From the NCBI GenBank assembly GCA_024233115.1, contig JACKQB010000005.1:1-64000 (forward strand): a stretch of 64,000 nt of DNA. The letters are read 5' to 3'. The notes under the pieces are model-generated. The model was not told the origin of the DNA. It searched no databases and saw only the letters and a list, made by a program, of their open reading frames with translations. The translations under genes were made by a program, and so were the position numbers. Shown in pieces: positions 31,924 to 40,985 of the stretch. Origin of the DNA: Akkermansiaceae bacterium (lineage in GTDB: Bacteria; Verrucomicrobiota; Verrucomicrobiia; Verrucomicrobiales; Akkermansiaceae). How positions within the stretch are numbered: the first letter of the stretch is position 1; every line of letters begins with the position of its first letter.

Positions 31924-32520
31924 ATGGCAGAATCCGCATCCGATTGGAACCAACGATACCTCCAGGGCGACACCCCCTGGGACAAAGGCGAGGCTGCACC
32001 CGCACTCGCTGAGCTTCTTGAAAACGGCGACTTTTCTAACAATATGAAGGTGCTCGTTCCCGGTTGTGGTTATGGCCACGATGTGGCAGCGATTGCAAAG
32101 GCCGGCTGTAAGGCGGTGGGGCTTGATATCTCTGAATCAGCAGTCGCCGGCGCCAAACTGGCAAACCCGGGAGAGGGAATCAGCTATGTGGTGGCCGATT
32201 TCTTTTATCCCGTCAACGGGGAGGAAGGTCGTTATGATGCCATCTGGGAGCATACCTGCTTCTGTGCCATCCAGCCCGGGCAGCGTGATGCCTACGTGGA
32301 TGCCGCATACCGCTTGCTCAAGCCCGGCGGTGTCTTGTTTGGTGTGTTTTTTGCTTTTTCCGACGAACCGGATGCGGACGGGCCGCCGTTTAAAACAGAT
32401 ATCGAGACGATCCATCATCATTTTGTCCGCCGCTTCACACTTGGATGGGAGCGGAGGCCGGCGCGCGCGTTTCCCACTCGGGAAGGGCAGGAGTGGCTGA
32501 TGTGCTGGCGTCGCCGATGA
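31924..32520 (+). CDS. TPMT-family methyltransferase, 198 aa
   Basis: Class I SAM methyltransferase of the thiopurine/thiol methyltransferase type. It starts WNQRYLQGDTPWDKGEAAPA, the family hallmark. The SAM motif VLVPGCGYGHDVAAIAKAGC is followed by GLDISESAVAGA and YDAIWEHTCFCAIQP. The end is WLMCWRRR. Physiological substrates in bacteria are uncertain (thiols, metalloids such as selenium or tellurium). The start at MAESASDWNQRY is set by the family. The upstream frame is repeat DNA. Confidence 0.88.
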   Translation: MAESASDWNQRYLQGDTPWDKGEAAPALAELLENGDFSNNMKVLVPGCGYGHDVAAIAKAGCKAVGLDISESAVAGAKLANPGEGISYVVADFFYPVNGEEGRYDAIWEHTCFCAIQPGQRDAYVDAAYRLLKPGGVLFGVFFAFSDEPDADGPPFKTDIETIHHHFVRRFTLGWERRPARAFPTREGQEWLMCWRRR

Positions 32521-32602
32521 AACGGCACCCGGTGCAAGGACCGTAGCGCAAGGATCGGTGTTGAATGTCCAGCTGTCCGGGTGTAGGGTGTCCACCTTGT
32601 CC

Positions 32603-33340
32603 GTGATACGAATCCTGTCCATGCTTCTGTTTGCCGCCATGCTGGTGGGCTGCGAGCACCGTGCACCCATGCCAAGGCCTGTCGGAGCGGGGCCGGTGTC
32701 TCCTGAGGGGTCGGCGAAGTTTGAATGGGTGGCTAGCTATAGGAAGGGGGATACCAACTTTGAACAGGTCAAGAACCAGATCAGGGAAGGGGATGTGATC
32801 GCCTTTTGGATGACCCGTAAGGAGGCCAGGACCGGTCTGTTTAACGTAAGGATGGGTGCCCTGGCGTATCTCACCCTGGATTACGGTCACTCGGCGATTG
32901 TGGTCAGACTTCCGGGCAGGAAACCGCCGCTGCGGCTTTTTTCGTGTCTGCCACAGATAGGCTCTCATTTCAGTGCTGGCCTGGACGAGCTGAAGGAAAA
33001 GAAATTCATGGTGTTCCGCCTCGACCGTTGGGACGAAATGGATGCAGAGCGGTTGCGTGAGTTTGCCCGTATCGCCCGTAAGAAATCGGACCAGGGTTTT
33101 GCCTATGATTACCTCGCTGCCTGCGGTATCTGGAACAATGATCTGAAGCCACGGGAACAACATGAGATTCAAGGGTCATATACCTGCTCGACATCGGTGG
33201 CTGCGGCTCTGCATTATGCCGGCTTCGACATGGCCAATGTGAAAAAACGCAGCATGTTCCAGCTGGTCAGTCCGAAAAAGGTATTTACCAGCAAGGGGCG
33301 CATCATGCGTTCAACGCGGGCGTCTGATGCAGGTAAGTGA
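32603..33340 (+). CDS. YiiX-like permuted NlpC/P60 lipoprotein, 245 aa
   Basis: I use the GTG at 32603 (VIRILSMLLFAAMLVGCEHR), which gives a lipobox VGC and parallels the GTG start of the next gene. Key motifs: GDVIAFWMTRKEA, LDYGHSAIVVRLPG (His) and YTCSTSVAAALHYAGF (Cys). The order His before Cys is typical of the circularly permuted NlpC/P60 (YaeF/YiiX, LRAT-like) hydrolases. It may cleave peptide or lipid amide bonds at the envelope. A paralogue follows at 33427. Confidence 0.7.
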   Translation: MIRILSMLLFAAMLVGCEHRAPMPRPVGAGPVSPEGSAKFEWVASYRKGDTNFEQVKNQIREGDVIAFWMTRKEARTGLFNVRMGALAYLTLDYGHSAIVVRLPGRKPPLRLFSCLPQIGSHFSAGLDELKEKKFMVFRLDRWDEMDAERLREFARIARKKSDQGFAYDYLAACGIWNNDLKPREQHEIQGSYTCSTSVAAALHYAGFDMANVKKRSMFQLVSPKKVFTSKGRIMRSTRASDAGK

Positions 33341-33426
33341 GGGACCGGATGATAACACCCGTTTGACGAATCATGGGTTCATCGTTGCAACCCTTTCTGC
33401 CTTAGTGTAGGAGGTGCTCCACTGTC

Positions 33427-34224
33427 GTGATCCGTAATTTACTACTGCTGTCGTTTGCGCCGCTTCTCCTAAGCTGCCATCCTAGCTTGCGATGCAATCT
33501 TGGCCCGCCACGCTGGATCAAACCTACCAAGGCCGAGGTGGCGGCCTGTGCCCTGCCCAAGGGAAAACGTGCCAGGTTTGACCTCATCGCCGGCCACACG
33601 AAGGGGGACAGCGGGTTAAACGATGTGTGCAAGGTCATCCAGGAGGGCGACCTGGTTGCCTTTCGGATGACGGACAAGGAAAAGCGTGACGAGCTGCTCC
33701 ATGGCAACATCAAGGCCGTGAGCTACCTGATGATGCAGTACGCGCATCTGTCCATTGCCGTCAAAGACCCGGATAACCCCAGGGCCTTGCGCCTCTACAC
33801 CAGCCAGGGCGCGCGCGGCCCTAACATTCTGGATACCCTGGACGAACTCGCCCACCATTCCTTCGATGTCTACAGACTCGACCGATGGAAGCAGCTCGAC
33901 ATGGTGAGGTTACGCGAGTTTGTGCACCGCTCCATCAACAAGAAAAACAAGATCTTTTCCTATAATTTTGTTGGCATGGTGGGTATCTGGAGTAACTGCC
34001 TCGAACCTCACACCCCCAGTGAAATAGGTGATGACTACCTTTGCTCGACGGCGGTTGCGGCGGCATTGCACTATTCAGGTTTGGATTTAGACGCAGTGCG
34101 CTGTTGTGAGGCATTGAATATGGTCAGTCCATTACGGGTGGTCAGCAGCACCGGCCGGATCATGCCCCGCCGCGAAATGCTGGCACCCAACCACCGGGAA
34201 AGTTGCCAGACCGGCCAGGATTGA
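33427..34224 (+). CDS. YiiX-like permuted NlpC/P60 lipoprotein, paralogue, 265 aa
   Basis: The GTG start gives MIRNLLLLSFAPLLLSCHPS with a lipobox LLLSC. It matches the previous gene throughout: GDLVAFRMTDKEKRD, MQYAHLSIAVKD (His), VYRLDRWKQLD and YLCSTAVAAALHYSGL (Cys), then MVSPLRVVSSTGRIM. It arose by tandem duplication and has since diverged. Both keep His and Cys, so both may be active. It lies 86 bp after its paralogue and 61 bp before a PLD lipoprotein gene, so the three may form an envelope operon. Confidence 0.72.
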   Translation: MIRNLLLLSFAPLLLSCHPSLRCNLGPPRWIKPTKAEVAACALPKGKRARFDLIAGHTKGDSGLNDVCKVIQEGDLVAFRMTDKEKRDELLHGNIKAVSYLMMQYAHLSIAVKDPDNPRALRLYTSQGARGPNILDTLDELAHHSFDVYRLDRWKQLDMVRLREFVHRSINKKNKIFSYNFVGMVGIWSNCLEPHTPSEIGDDYLCSTAVAAALHYSGLDLDAVRCCEALNMVSPLRVVSSTGRIMPRREMLAPNHRESCQTGQD

Positions 34225-34285
34225 CAGCGGCCGAAAAAATGACCGCTGCGGATAGAAATTGCATCCCGTCTATGGCTGTGGTGCA

Positions 34286-35899
34286 ATGCCGTCGGAAAAT
34301 CACCCTCGTCTAACGTTGTCAAAAAACCGCACATGGAATGCTGGTTGTGGAGCGGCTCTTGTCGTAGCCACCTGTCTGGCTGTGCAGGGGTGTCACACCT
34401 TGCCGCCGCCGGTGGAAAAAATCCCGTCACCTGCCATGGCTGCACCGGATCACGGCCCCTTGGCCGGGGTGTCGGAAAAAGTACGCCATCGGACGGGATG
34501 GCGCCATGATGGTCTACTGCCCATTACGGGAAACAAGGAGGCGCTTGAGTATCGGCTCGCCATGATCGACAGTTCGCGCAGCTCGCTGGATATCCAGATG
34601 TTTTTCTGGATGAAAGACCTGGCTGGCAGCGTGTTGCTTGAGCGTGTGTTTCAAGCCGCCGACCGCGGCGTGCGCGTGCGTCTGCTGCTCGATGACCTGG
34701 TTCTTGGACTTACTTTCAAGGATAAGGAGTTAGCTGCGATCAATTCCCACCCTAACATCGAAGTGAGGATCTATAACCCCTTTCACCGACGCGGGGGGCT
34801 GCTCATGAGATCCTTGGAAATGCTCGCCAACCACGAGGAGAAAAACCAGCGTATGCACAACAAGGCGATTATCGCGGATAACACCCTGGCGATTCTCAGC
34901 GGTCGGAATGTTGGTTCACATTGTTTTGGCTACGGGAAAAAATACAACCTGGTCGACCTCGGAGTCATCATGACGGGCCCCGTGGTCAGCGAGATCAGCC
35001 GGAGTTTTGACCGTTATTGGAACTGCGGGGCGAGCTACAGTGTCGAGGCCTTTCCCCGGCTCGCACTGGATGACTTTCGTTTGCAATCCAATACCATCAT
35101 CAAAAGGATGCACAGCCGCTTGCCCCGTGCTTTCCCAACCCAGAAGCAGAACTGGTCACATCTGCTGACGCGCCTCCATCGAGGGATGCACAAGGGGCAT
35201 GCCGAGTATCTGGCGGATGCCCCGGAAATCTCCAGCACCTCGCGCCCGGTCCTGGAGGCCACCATCCGGATGGCTGCAAAAAGCCAGCATGACCTCATTC
35301 TGGTGACCCCATACATCGTGCCCGACCGGAGGGTGGTCGACATGATCAGCTCGGTGCGAAAACGAGGTGTCAGGGTGCGGCTGCTGCTGCCTTCGATCGG
35401 CTCTAACAACCACCCCATCGTGCATAATCAATACCAGAAATACCGTAAGCTACTGCTGGCTCTCGGTGTGGAAATCTATGAGTTCAAGCACCGTCCTGGA
35501 CCGTCAGCGTTGCAATACCTCAATGAAGGGTCTAACAAAACACGCAAGGTGGGATTGCACTCAAAGGCGGTGGTGGTCGATTCCAGGTATTGCTACATCG
35601 GGACGCTGAATTTTGATGGTCGGGCAATCTTTGTAAACACCGAGGAGGGTGTGTGTGTTGACAGCCCACCCTTGGCACGCGTATTGCGGCAGACGATGGA
35701 GGAATTGATGCTTCCGGAAAACGCGTGGCGACTCACCGTCGACAAGCGGGGGAGGTTCCTCTGGGTATCGGGAAAGGAGACACGACGGAGCGAGCCCACC
35801 CTGAACGTTCTGCAAGCCACGCTGGAAACCATCCTGAGGCCGTTCCATGTGAGGATTCCCGCGTTTCCTGACCAACAGGTCTACCGGGCATGGCCCTAG
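34286..35899 (+). CDS. Phospholipase D / cardiolipin-synthase-like lipoprotein, 537 aa
   Basis: Two PLD phosphodiesterase motifs are present: HNKAIIADNTLAILSGRN and HSKAVVVDSRYCYIGTLN, each HxKx4D. They sit in two half domains as in cardiolipin synthases (ClsC/YmdC type). An N-terminal hydrophobic segment ends LAVQGC, a likely lipobox. It may make cardiolipin or hydrolyse phospholipids at the envelope. I start at MPSENHPRLTLSK (34286). A start 27 bp upstream is possible. Confidence 0.85.
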   Translation: MPSENHPRLTLSKNRTWNAGCGAALVVATCLAVQGCHTLPPPVEKIPSPAMAAPDHGPLAGVSEKVRHRTGWRHDGLLPITGNKEALEYRLAMIDSSRSSLDIQMFFWMKDLAGSVLLERVFQAADRGVRVRLLLDDLVLGLTFKDKELAAINSHPNIEVRIYNPFHRRGGLLMRSLEMLANHEEKNQRMHNKAIIADNTLAILSGRNVGSHCFGYGKKYNLVDLGVIMTGPVVSEISRSFDRYWNCGASYSVEAFPRLALDDFRLQSNTIIKRMHSRLPRAFPTQKQNWSHLLTRLHRGMHKGHAEYLADAPEISSTSRPVLEATIRMAAKSQHDLILVTPYIVPDRRVVDMISSVRKRGVRVRLLLPSIGSNNHPIVHNQYQKYRKLLLALGVEIYEFKHRPGPSALQYLNEGSNKTRKVGLHSKAVVVDSRYCYIGTLNFDGRAIFVNTEEGVCVDSPPLARVLRQTMEELMLPENAWRLTVDKRGRFLWVSGKETRRSEPTLNVLQATLETILRPFHVRIPAFPDQQVYRAWP

Positions 35900-36395
35900 C
35901 TGCCGTCGGGTGCCGAGTAGTTCGCGGTCCAGTAGTCACCTGAGCGCGCGATCCCTACACGGGTGTATCTTTTGTTCATCATGTTGGTTCTGTGACCCTT
36001 GCTGTCCCACCACATCTGAAAAACCGTCCGGGCGTCACGGGCCATGGCTAGATTCTCGGCGGAGTGCGATAGCGGGTATCCATGACGCGCCATTCGAGCC
36101 TGGAAATGACAGCCGTCCAAACCCTTGTGGGCGAAATACCGGTGTGTTGCCATCGAGTCCGAGTGATCTTTCGCCGCCAGAACGAGTCGGGGGTCGATGG
36201 TGAGCTGGGGACTACGTTTTTTCTCCGGGCTTCATTCATCAGGCGAAGCAGCTCCGAGGAGCCCTCATCGGCAAGCGACGGCTGCGGTGCCGGCACGGGT
36301 GCGGTCGGCACGGGTATAGCCGAGGATGAGCCACAGGCGCAGACCAGGGCAGCCACGAGGCCGGAGAGCGGATATCTAACACAGGGGTGCATCAT
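35896..36395 (-). pseudogene. CAP-domain lipoprotein with frameshift
   Basis: The N-terminus (MMHPCVRYPLSGLVAALVCA, then CGSSSAIPVP) has a signal and lipobox and starts the CAP domain with LLRLMNEARRK in one frame. The rest, LVLAAKDHSDSMATHRYFAH, then ENLAMARDARTVFQMWWDSK and GHRTNMMNKRYTRVGIARSG, is in another frame. The break is at the run of six A (minus strand, 36217-36222). A seventh A would restore RKKRSPQLTIDPRLVLAA. It may be a real mutation or a homopolymer sequencing error. The ATG overlaps the stop of the TMEM43 gene (TGATGATG), so it is coupled to it. Confidence 0.7.
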
Positions 36396-37549
36396 CAGGC
36401 CTTGGCTTTTCTGACGGCGGCTATTTTTCTGATCAGGAAAACCAAACCGACAACCGCGACCAGTAGCAAGGGAATCCCGATCACTGGACGGTAGAAAATC
36501 CATGCGATGGCAATGGTGATCAGCGAAAGCGGGGCGGCGAGCAGGAAGGCGACAATACCTGTGCCCACGCCGACAATATCGCCGGCGATGGGTAATACGT
36601 CTGCAACCACCGAAAAGGGTTTGAACACCAGACTGAAGCCGATGAACATCACCACAAAACCGACAACCCGCAGAATCCAGGTGAGCATTTTATTGCTTTC
36701 CCGGGCACTGGTAAACATGGAGTCCGCTGTGTGGTTGCCGATCTGGAGCATGTTGATGCTAGTGCCGGCGTTCCCTTTGAACGGGCTAAAGCTGTTGCCG
36801 TTCTGCTGGGCGATCACACTGACATCGGTGGGCATGGCGATCGTGAATGATACCTTGACGTCACCGATGGCGGGAGACGCCGGGTTTTTCCCCAGGTAAA
36901 ACTGGCCGCTGTTGAACCGGACTTCACGGCCATCGATCGGAGCGATGCCTTCCTGGGGTTGGCTCGCGGAGAAGGGCGTGAAATTCTCAATCTGGCGAAC
37001 CAGTTCGTCGCTCAGGGTGTAGGCGCCGACGGTGATCGGCGTGGCTGACCACGACTGTGAGCTCAGCGAGGTCGACGGGTTGTTATGTCCGTCGGGTTTT
37101 TTAAACTGGCCTGAGTCGATCCTCCCTTCGGCCCAGACTTTATCGTAGGTGTAGGTGGTGGTCTTTTCCTCCTTGCCGCCGAGTTTTTTTGATGTGGAGC
37201 TCTTGGCGTTTTCCTTCCACTGGTACATTTCCACCTTCCGCCTGAGTTTCAGGGCCTCGGCGGTGACACCGAATTTTTCGTCGATGAGCGCCCCCTGTGT
37301 CGTTGCCTTGCCACTGATGTGGACCAGCTTGCCTTCGTTGCCCTTGTCAACGGTAGCCGCATTGACCGACAGGCACTCCTTGGCACCCTGGTCGAGGTCC
37401 TTGCGGGTTTTGACGGCCCTGCCCTCGTTCCAGAAAAGAACCGGAAAGGCGATGATGATCATGATGATACCCACGAGGATACCTTTGATGGAACTTCCAA
37501 TCCGGCTAAACCAGCCGGTGGTGACTGTTTCGGTAAAACTATCAGACAT
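36395..37549 (-). CDS. TMEM43-family membrane protein, 384 aa
   Basis: I start at MSDSFTETVTTGWFSRIGSS (37547-37549). A hydrophobic segment GILVGIIMIIIAFPVLFWNE is followed by GRAVKTRKDLDQGAKECLSV, the TMEM43/LUMA pattern. A long extracytoplasmic domain (residues 60-270) ends in three or four C-terminal membrane segments (ILRVVGFVVMFIGFSLVF and others). Bacterial members are of unknown function. It overlaps the next gene by one base and probably forms an operon with the CAP lipoprotein. Confidence 0.82.
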   Translation of the reverse strand: MSDSFTETVTTGWFSRIGSSIKGILVGIIMIIIAFPVLFWNEGRAVKTRKDLDQGAKECLSVNAATVDKGNEGKLVHISGKATTQGALIDEKFGVTAEALKLRRKVEMYQWKENAKSSTSKKLGGKEEKTTTYTYDKVWAEGRIDSGQFKKPDGHNNPSTSLSSQSWSATPITVGAYTLSDELVRQIENFTPFSASQPQEGIAPIDGREVRFNSGQFYLGKNPASPAIGDVKVSFTIAMPTDVSVIAQQNGNSFSPFKGNAGTSINMLQIGNHTADSMFTSARESNKMLTWILRVVGFVVMFIGFSLVFKPFSVVADVLPIAGDIVGVGTGIVAFLLAAPLSLITIAIAWIFYRPVIGIPLLLVAVVGLVFLIRKIAAVRKAKA

Positions 37550-37607
37550 ACCTGATGCTAAACGATGACACCCATGCATAGCAACCTGAAAACTCCCGGT
37601 GGCTCGG

Positions 37608-38216
37608 TCAGGGTTTTCGGAAAATTGCCATGTGGCGGTCAACCGACTTCGAAGGGGCGTCGCTGAGTTTCCTGGAATACCGGTTTTTTTCTGTGCAGAC
37701 CAGTTCGGCACCAAGACCCTGGATGGCATCCAGCGCGAGCCGATGCTCACGGTCAAAGTAGGAGGTGATCACTAACAGCCCGTCGTCATCGAGCCGATGC
37801 AGCGCCTCATCATAGATCCTGGTCCACGTGCTATCACCATTCCAGAAGTTCTGATGCCGCATGAAGGCGATATCGAAGCCGTCGGACAGCTGCGTGAGAT
37901 CCGATAACCTCGCTGCATCCTGGACGAGAAAATCAGTGGTCGTCTTGTCCGGAAGCCTTTTCCAACGCTCGGTAGCCTCGCCGATTTCCCGTGCCCGGAT
38001 GTCGACACCCGTCAGCTGGACCTGGTCCGCATTTTTGCCAAACACATCGGCGAGTACCCCGGTTTCGTCCGCCCTGCCACAGGCCAGATTGAGCAGCTGC
38101 ATGACTTCTACCTGGGAGGATGGTTGTTTGAGCCCCGACTTGGCCAGCGTCTCGGAAAGAAACCGCCTGAGTCGGGCCAGATCCTGATGGGTATGCGGAT
38201 TGGAGAAAGTGGCCAT
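37608..38216 (-). CDS. Class I SAM-dependent methyltransferase-like protein, 202 aa
   Basis: The SAM-binding region reads VMQLLNLACGRADETGVLAD followed by GVDIRAREIGEA, and later FLVQDAARLSDL and FDIAFMRHQNFWNG. The last part includes DDDGLLVITSYFDREH. Substrate is unknown. The glycine motif LACGRAD deviates slightly from the usual GxGxG. The gene is read away from the DUF1080 gene at 38324, so the 107 bp between should hold both promoters. Confidence 0.72.
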   Translation of the reverse strand: MATFSNPHTHQDLARLRRFLSETLAKSGLKQPSSQVEVMQLLNLACGRADETGVLADVFGKNADQVQLTGVDIRAREIGEATERWKRLPDKTTTDFLVQDAARLSDLTQLSDGFDIAFMRHQNFWNGDSTWTRIYDEALHRLDDDGLLVITSYFDREHRLALDAIQGLGAELVCTEKNRYSRKLSDAPSKSVDRHMAIFRKP

Positions 38217-38323
38217 GGGGGGGAGGAACTTGATGAAAAGGCCACCTCTTGAAAACTGAAAAATAGCACAAAGATGGATCCTCCACTTGAAATAATCCGG
38301 CTCACGGCTCGTATTAGGGGGTA

Positions 38324-39091
38324 ATGAAACAAAATATCAAACGATGCCTTGCCTCCTGTGTGGCAGCGGCTTTTACCATGGCCGCCCTGCAAGCAGAGGA
38401 CAAGGCGGGTGCGCAGGGTGAGTGGATCCAGCTGTTCAATGGCAAGGACCTTACCGGCTGGACCCCCAAGTTCAAAGGGCACGACCTCGGGGTGAATTAT
38501 AAAAACACCTTCATGGTCAAAGACGGCCTGCTGACGGTGAATTATGATAACTATGAAAAGTGGGATAAGAATTTTGGCCACCTGTTCTACAAGGATGAAT
38601 TCTCCCACTACATCCTGCGCGCCGAGTACCGCTTTATCGGCGACCAGGTCAAGGGCGGCCCCGGCTGGGCGTTCCGCAACAACGGCCTGATGATCCATGG
38701 CCAGACGGCGGCCAGTATGGGCAAGGACCAGGATTTTCCCAATTCCATCGAGGTGCAGCTACTCGGCGGCCACCCTAACGGAAAAGGCGATCGTCCAACA
38801 CTTAACCTCTGCACGCCTGGAACCCATGTCTATTTTGAAGGCAAACTCGATAAGCGCCATTGTATCAATTCAACCTCGCCAACCTTCCACGGCGACCAAT
38901 GGGTGACGGTTGAAATCGAGGTCCAGGGCGGTGATGTGATTCGCCATAAAGTCGGTGGCAAGGTGGTGATGGAATACAAAATGCCCCAGCTCGACGACGG
39001 CACCGTGCTCGAAAAGGGCACGATCTCCATCCAGGCCGAAAGCCATCCAACCCAGTTCCGCAAGATTGAGGTGAAGGTTTTGAAGGAATAA
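38324..39091 (+). CDS. DUF1080 secreted glycoside-hydrolase-like protein, 255 aa
   Basis: A signal peptide (RCLASCVAAAFTMAALQAED) is followed by EWIQLFNGKDLTGWTPKFKG, the DUF1080 (3-keto-disaccharide hydrolase, PF06439) hallmark. Then come FGHLFYKDEFSHYILRAEYR, WAFRNNGLMIHGQ, IEVQLLGG and GDQWVTVEIEVQGGDVIRHK. The fold is a concanavalin-like jelly roll. Some relatives cleave 3-keto sugars. Here it may belong to carbohydrate use together with the Gfo/Idh/MocA gene at 42343. Confidence 0.88.
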   Translation: MKQNIKRCLASCVAAAFTMAALQAEDKAGAQGEWIQLFNGKDLTGWTPKFKGHDLGVNYKNTFMVKDGLLTVNYDNYEKWDKNFGHLFYKDEFSHYILRAEYRFIGDQVKGGPGWAFRNNGLMIHGQTAASMGKDQDFPNSIEVQLLGGHPNGKGDRPTLNLCTPGTHVYFEGKLDKRHCINSTSPTFHGDQWVTVEIEVQGGDVIRHKVGGKVVMEYKMPQLDDGTVLEKGTISIQAESHPTQFRKIEVKVLKE

Positions 39092-39145
39092 CCAGGCCCG
39101 TTTTACAGATTGCATGCCTTGGGCCTTGTGTTATAAGGATACGCT

Positions 39146-39928
39146 ATGAAAATGAATGCAACTGTTATGTTAGGTGTCGTGGGCGCGCTCGCGTCATCGT
39201 CGTTTGCCGGTGACAAAGTGGATATTCCGTTGCCCGAGGAAAAACCGGCGTATGAATGGAGTAAGTTTGCCCTGGGCATCTCCTATGTGTACCAGCAACA
39301 GGACTACAGGCTAACAGGAGCCGATTTCACCTTGCCCGTCGGTGTGGTCCTGCCACCCATGTTTCCTCTCGATGAGAGGGCGGTGACCGATATTGAAAAC
39401 ACGGCAGACACGATGGTGCTTAAGTTTTCCTACACCCCTTATCCCTTTGTTACCTTCTTTGCCATTGGTGGCCGGGTCGATGGCACCGTGGATGTCAGTC
39501 TGGTGGCTCCCATCGGTGATGTCTCGGTCGACTATGATGGCTGGGTCTATGGTGGCGGGATGACCCTTTCCTACGCCTACAAACATTACTTCGCCTCCCT
39601 GACCGGGTCCTATACCTTCGCCTCGCTGGATGAGGCGGAAATCGATACCTTGGTCATTTTACCCAAGGTCGGTGTTTTTAACGAAAAAGGAGCCCTCTGG
39701 GTTGGTGCACAGTACCAGCGCACCGAACACACACAGGCAGGGAACATCAACCTCTCGTTAGGGGGACCGTCATTCCCGGTCAGCTTCAACGTGGACCTTG
39801 AGGACCAGGACAACTGGAACTTTCTAGTCGGTGGCCGGTGGAACTTTACGGACGACCTCTCCATAACCGCTGAAGTCGGGTTTGCCGACCGGAAGCAACT
39901 TCTGGTTTACCTGGAAAAAACCTTCTAA
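39146..39928 (+). CDS. Outer-membrane beta-barrel-like protein, 260 aa
   Basis: A signal peptide (MKMNATVMLGVVGALASSSF) is followed by alternating strands: FALGISYVYQQQDYRLTGAD, VLKFSYTPYPFVTFFAIGGR, MTLSYAYKHYFASLTGSYTF and WVGAQYQRTEH. It ends with AEVGFADRKQLLVYLEKTF, where the final Phe is typical of outer-membrane barrels. Substrate unknown. AAGGA lies 8 bp before the ATG, one of the few clear ribosome binding sites here. Confidence 0.72.
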   Translation: MKMNATVMLGVVGALASSSFAGDKVDIPLPEEKPAYEWSKFALGISYVYQQQDYRLTGADFTLPVGVVLPPMFPLDERAVTDIENTADTMVLKFSYTPYPFVTFFAIGGRVDGTVDVSLVAPIGDVSVDYDGWVYGGGMTLSYAYKHYFASLTGSYTFASLDEAEIDTLVILPKVGVFNEKGALWVGAQYQRTEHTQAGNINLSLGGPSFPVSFNVDLEDQDNWNFLVGGRWNFTDDLSITAEVGFADRKQLLVYLEKTF

Positions 39929-39951
39929 GTAAAACTGCGTAAATCAACATG

Positions 39952-39988
39952 AATGCGCCATTCCTTGGGGGATGGCGCGTTATATTTT
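39952..39988 (+). terminator. Intrinsic terminator after the barrel gene
   Basis: AATGCGCCATTCC pairs with GGGATGGCGCGTT around a short TTGG loop, followed by ATATTTTTC. A good rho-independent terminator. Confidence 0.7.
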
Positions 39989-40055
39989 TCGGTATTTTGG
40001 ACTGGTGGAAAGTTTGGTTAGGTTTATAATGCCCGATGTTCCCCTTACATGCATT

Positions 40056-40904
40056 ATGAAAAAAATCACATCAAGCCTCTTCATCGGGTGTGCTGTTAGC
40101 CTTCTCGTGCTTCCGTCCGTCCACGCTCAGGTCACGGCCACCTGGGACTATAGTTGGGATCGTGTTAGCGATGGGTTTCCGGGCGGTAGCGACAATGGCG
40201 GCCACTGGAACTCGTTGGATATGTCCATGAGTACCGCAGTCATTGACAATGGCCCCATCGGCGGCTCTTCCCCACTCAACGATTACACCTGGGTCAAGGA
40301 CACGGCATTTTCCATCAATGTGAATATTGGCAACTGGGACTGGGGTGACGCCGATGCCCTGTTTCTGGTCATTACGAACAGTGCGGCAGCACCGGACACT
40401 GCGAATGCCGACTGGACCGCACTTTATCTTGATGGCTCCGGAAATTATTATGCCGCCGTTTACGCCAACTCACCGACGAGCACCCATAATGTCTTGCCGT
40501 TGATGACAGGAACTTACTCCAAGACCACCACGGGTAGCGGCACGGGCACGGACACCATTTTCTCACTAAGCTTCAGCGAATCAGAGCTGGCGACCCTGGC
40601 AACCGGTCCTGGTGGTGCCTCATGGGAGGGATTTGGCTACCCCTTTGACAATGATGGCGACACGACGGGCAACTCGGACACGCCGTATCGCATGGGCCTC
40701 TGGGGAAGATCCTATCTTGATGGTGCGCTATCCGTCAGTTCCGGTAGCAAGGGAGTTTCTTGGACCGTGATAGATACGGGTAGAATCGGCACCATTGACC
40801 TGGTCCATGATTTTGAAAAGGGGCCAACCACGATCCCCGAGCCAAGCAGCGCACTCCTGGTGACTGCCGCTGGTTTGGGTCTGATGCTGCGCCGTCGCCG
40901 TTAG
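40056..40904 (+). CDS. PEP-CTERM-anchored protein, 282 aa
   Basis: A signal peptide (MKKITSSLFIGCAVSLLVLP) starts the protein. The tail reads IPEPSSALLVTAAGLGLMLR followed by RRR: a PEP motif, a hydrophobic segment and a basic end. This is the PEP-CTERM sorting signal cut by an exosortase. The body is Gly/Asp/Thr-rich and of unknown function (WDYSWDRVSDGFPGGSDNGG). Start chosen at 40056. The upstream frame has no signal peptide. Confidence 0.82.
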   Translation: MKKITSSLFIGCAVSLLVLPSVHAQVTATWDYSWDRVSDGFPGGSDNGGHWNSLDMSMSTAVIDNGPIGGSSPLNDYTWVKDTAFSINVNIGNWDWGDADALFLVITNSAAAPDTANADWTALYLDGSGNYYAAVYANSPTSTHNVLPLMTGTYSKTTTGSGTGTDTIFSLSFSESELATLATGPGGASWEGFGYPFDNDGDTTGNSDTPYRMGLWGRSYLDGALSVSSGSKGVSWTVIDTGRIGTIDLVHDFEKGPTTIPEPSSALLVTAAGLGLMLRRRR

Positions 40905-40985
40905 ACCGGTCCGGCGCCTGCGGCCCGGGTATTTCCAATTTCCAGTGTCCGGGGGGGCGATGTCCCACCGGACCCCTTTGCCCGT

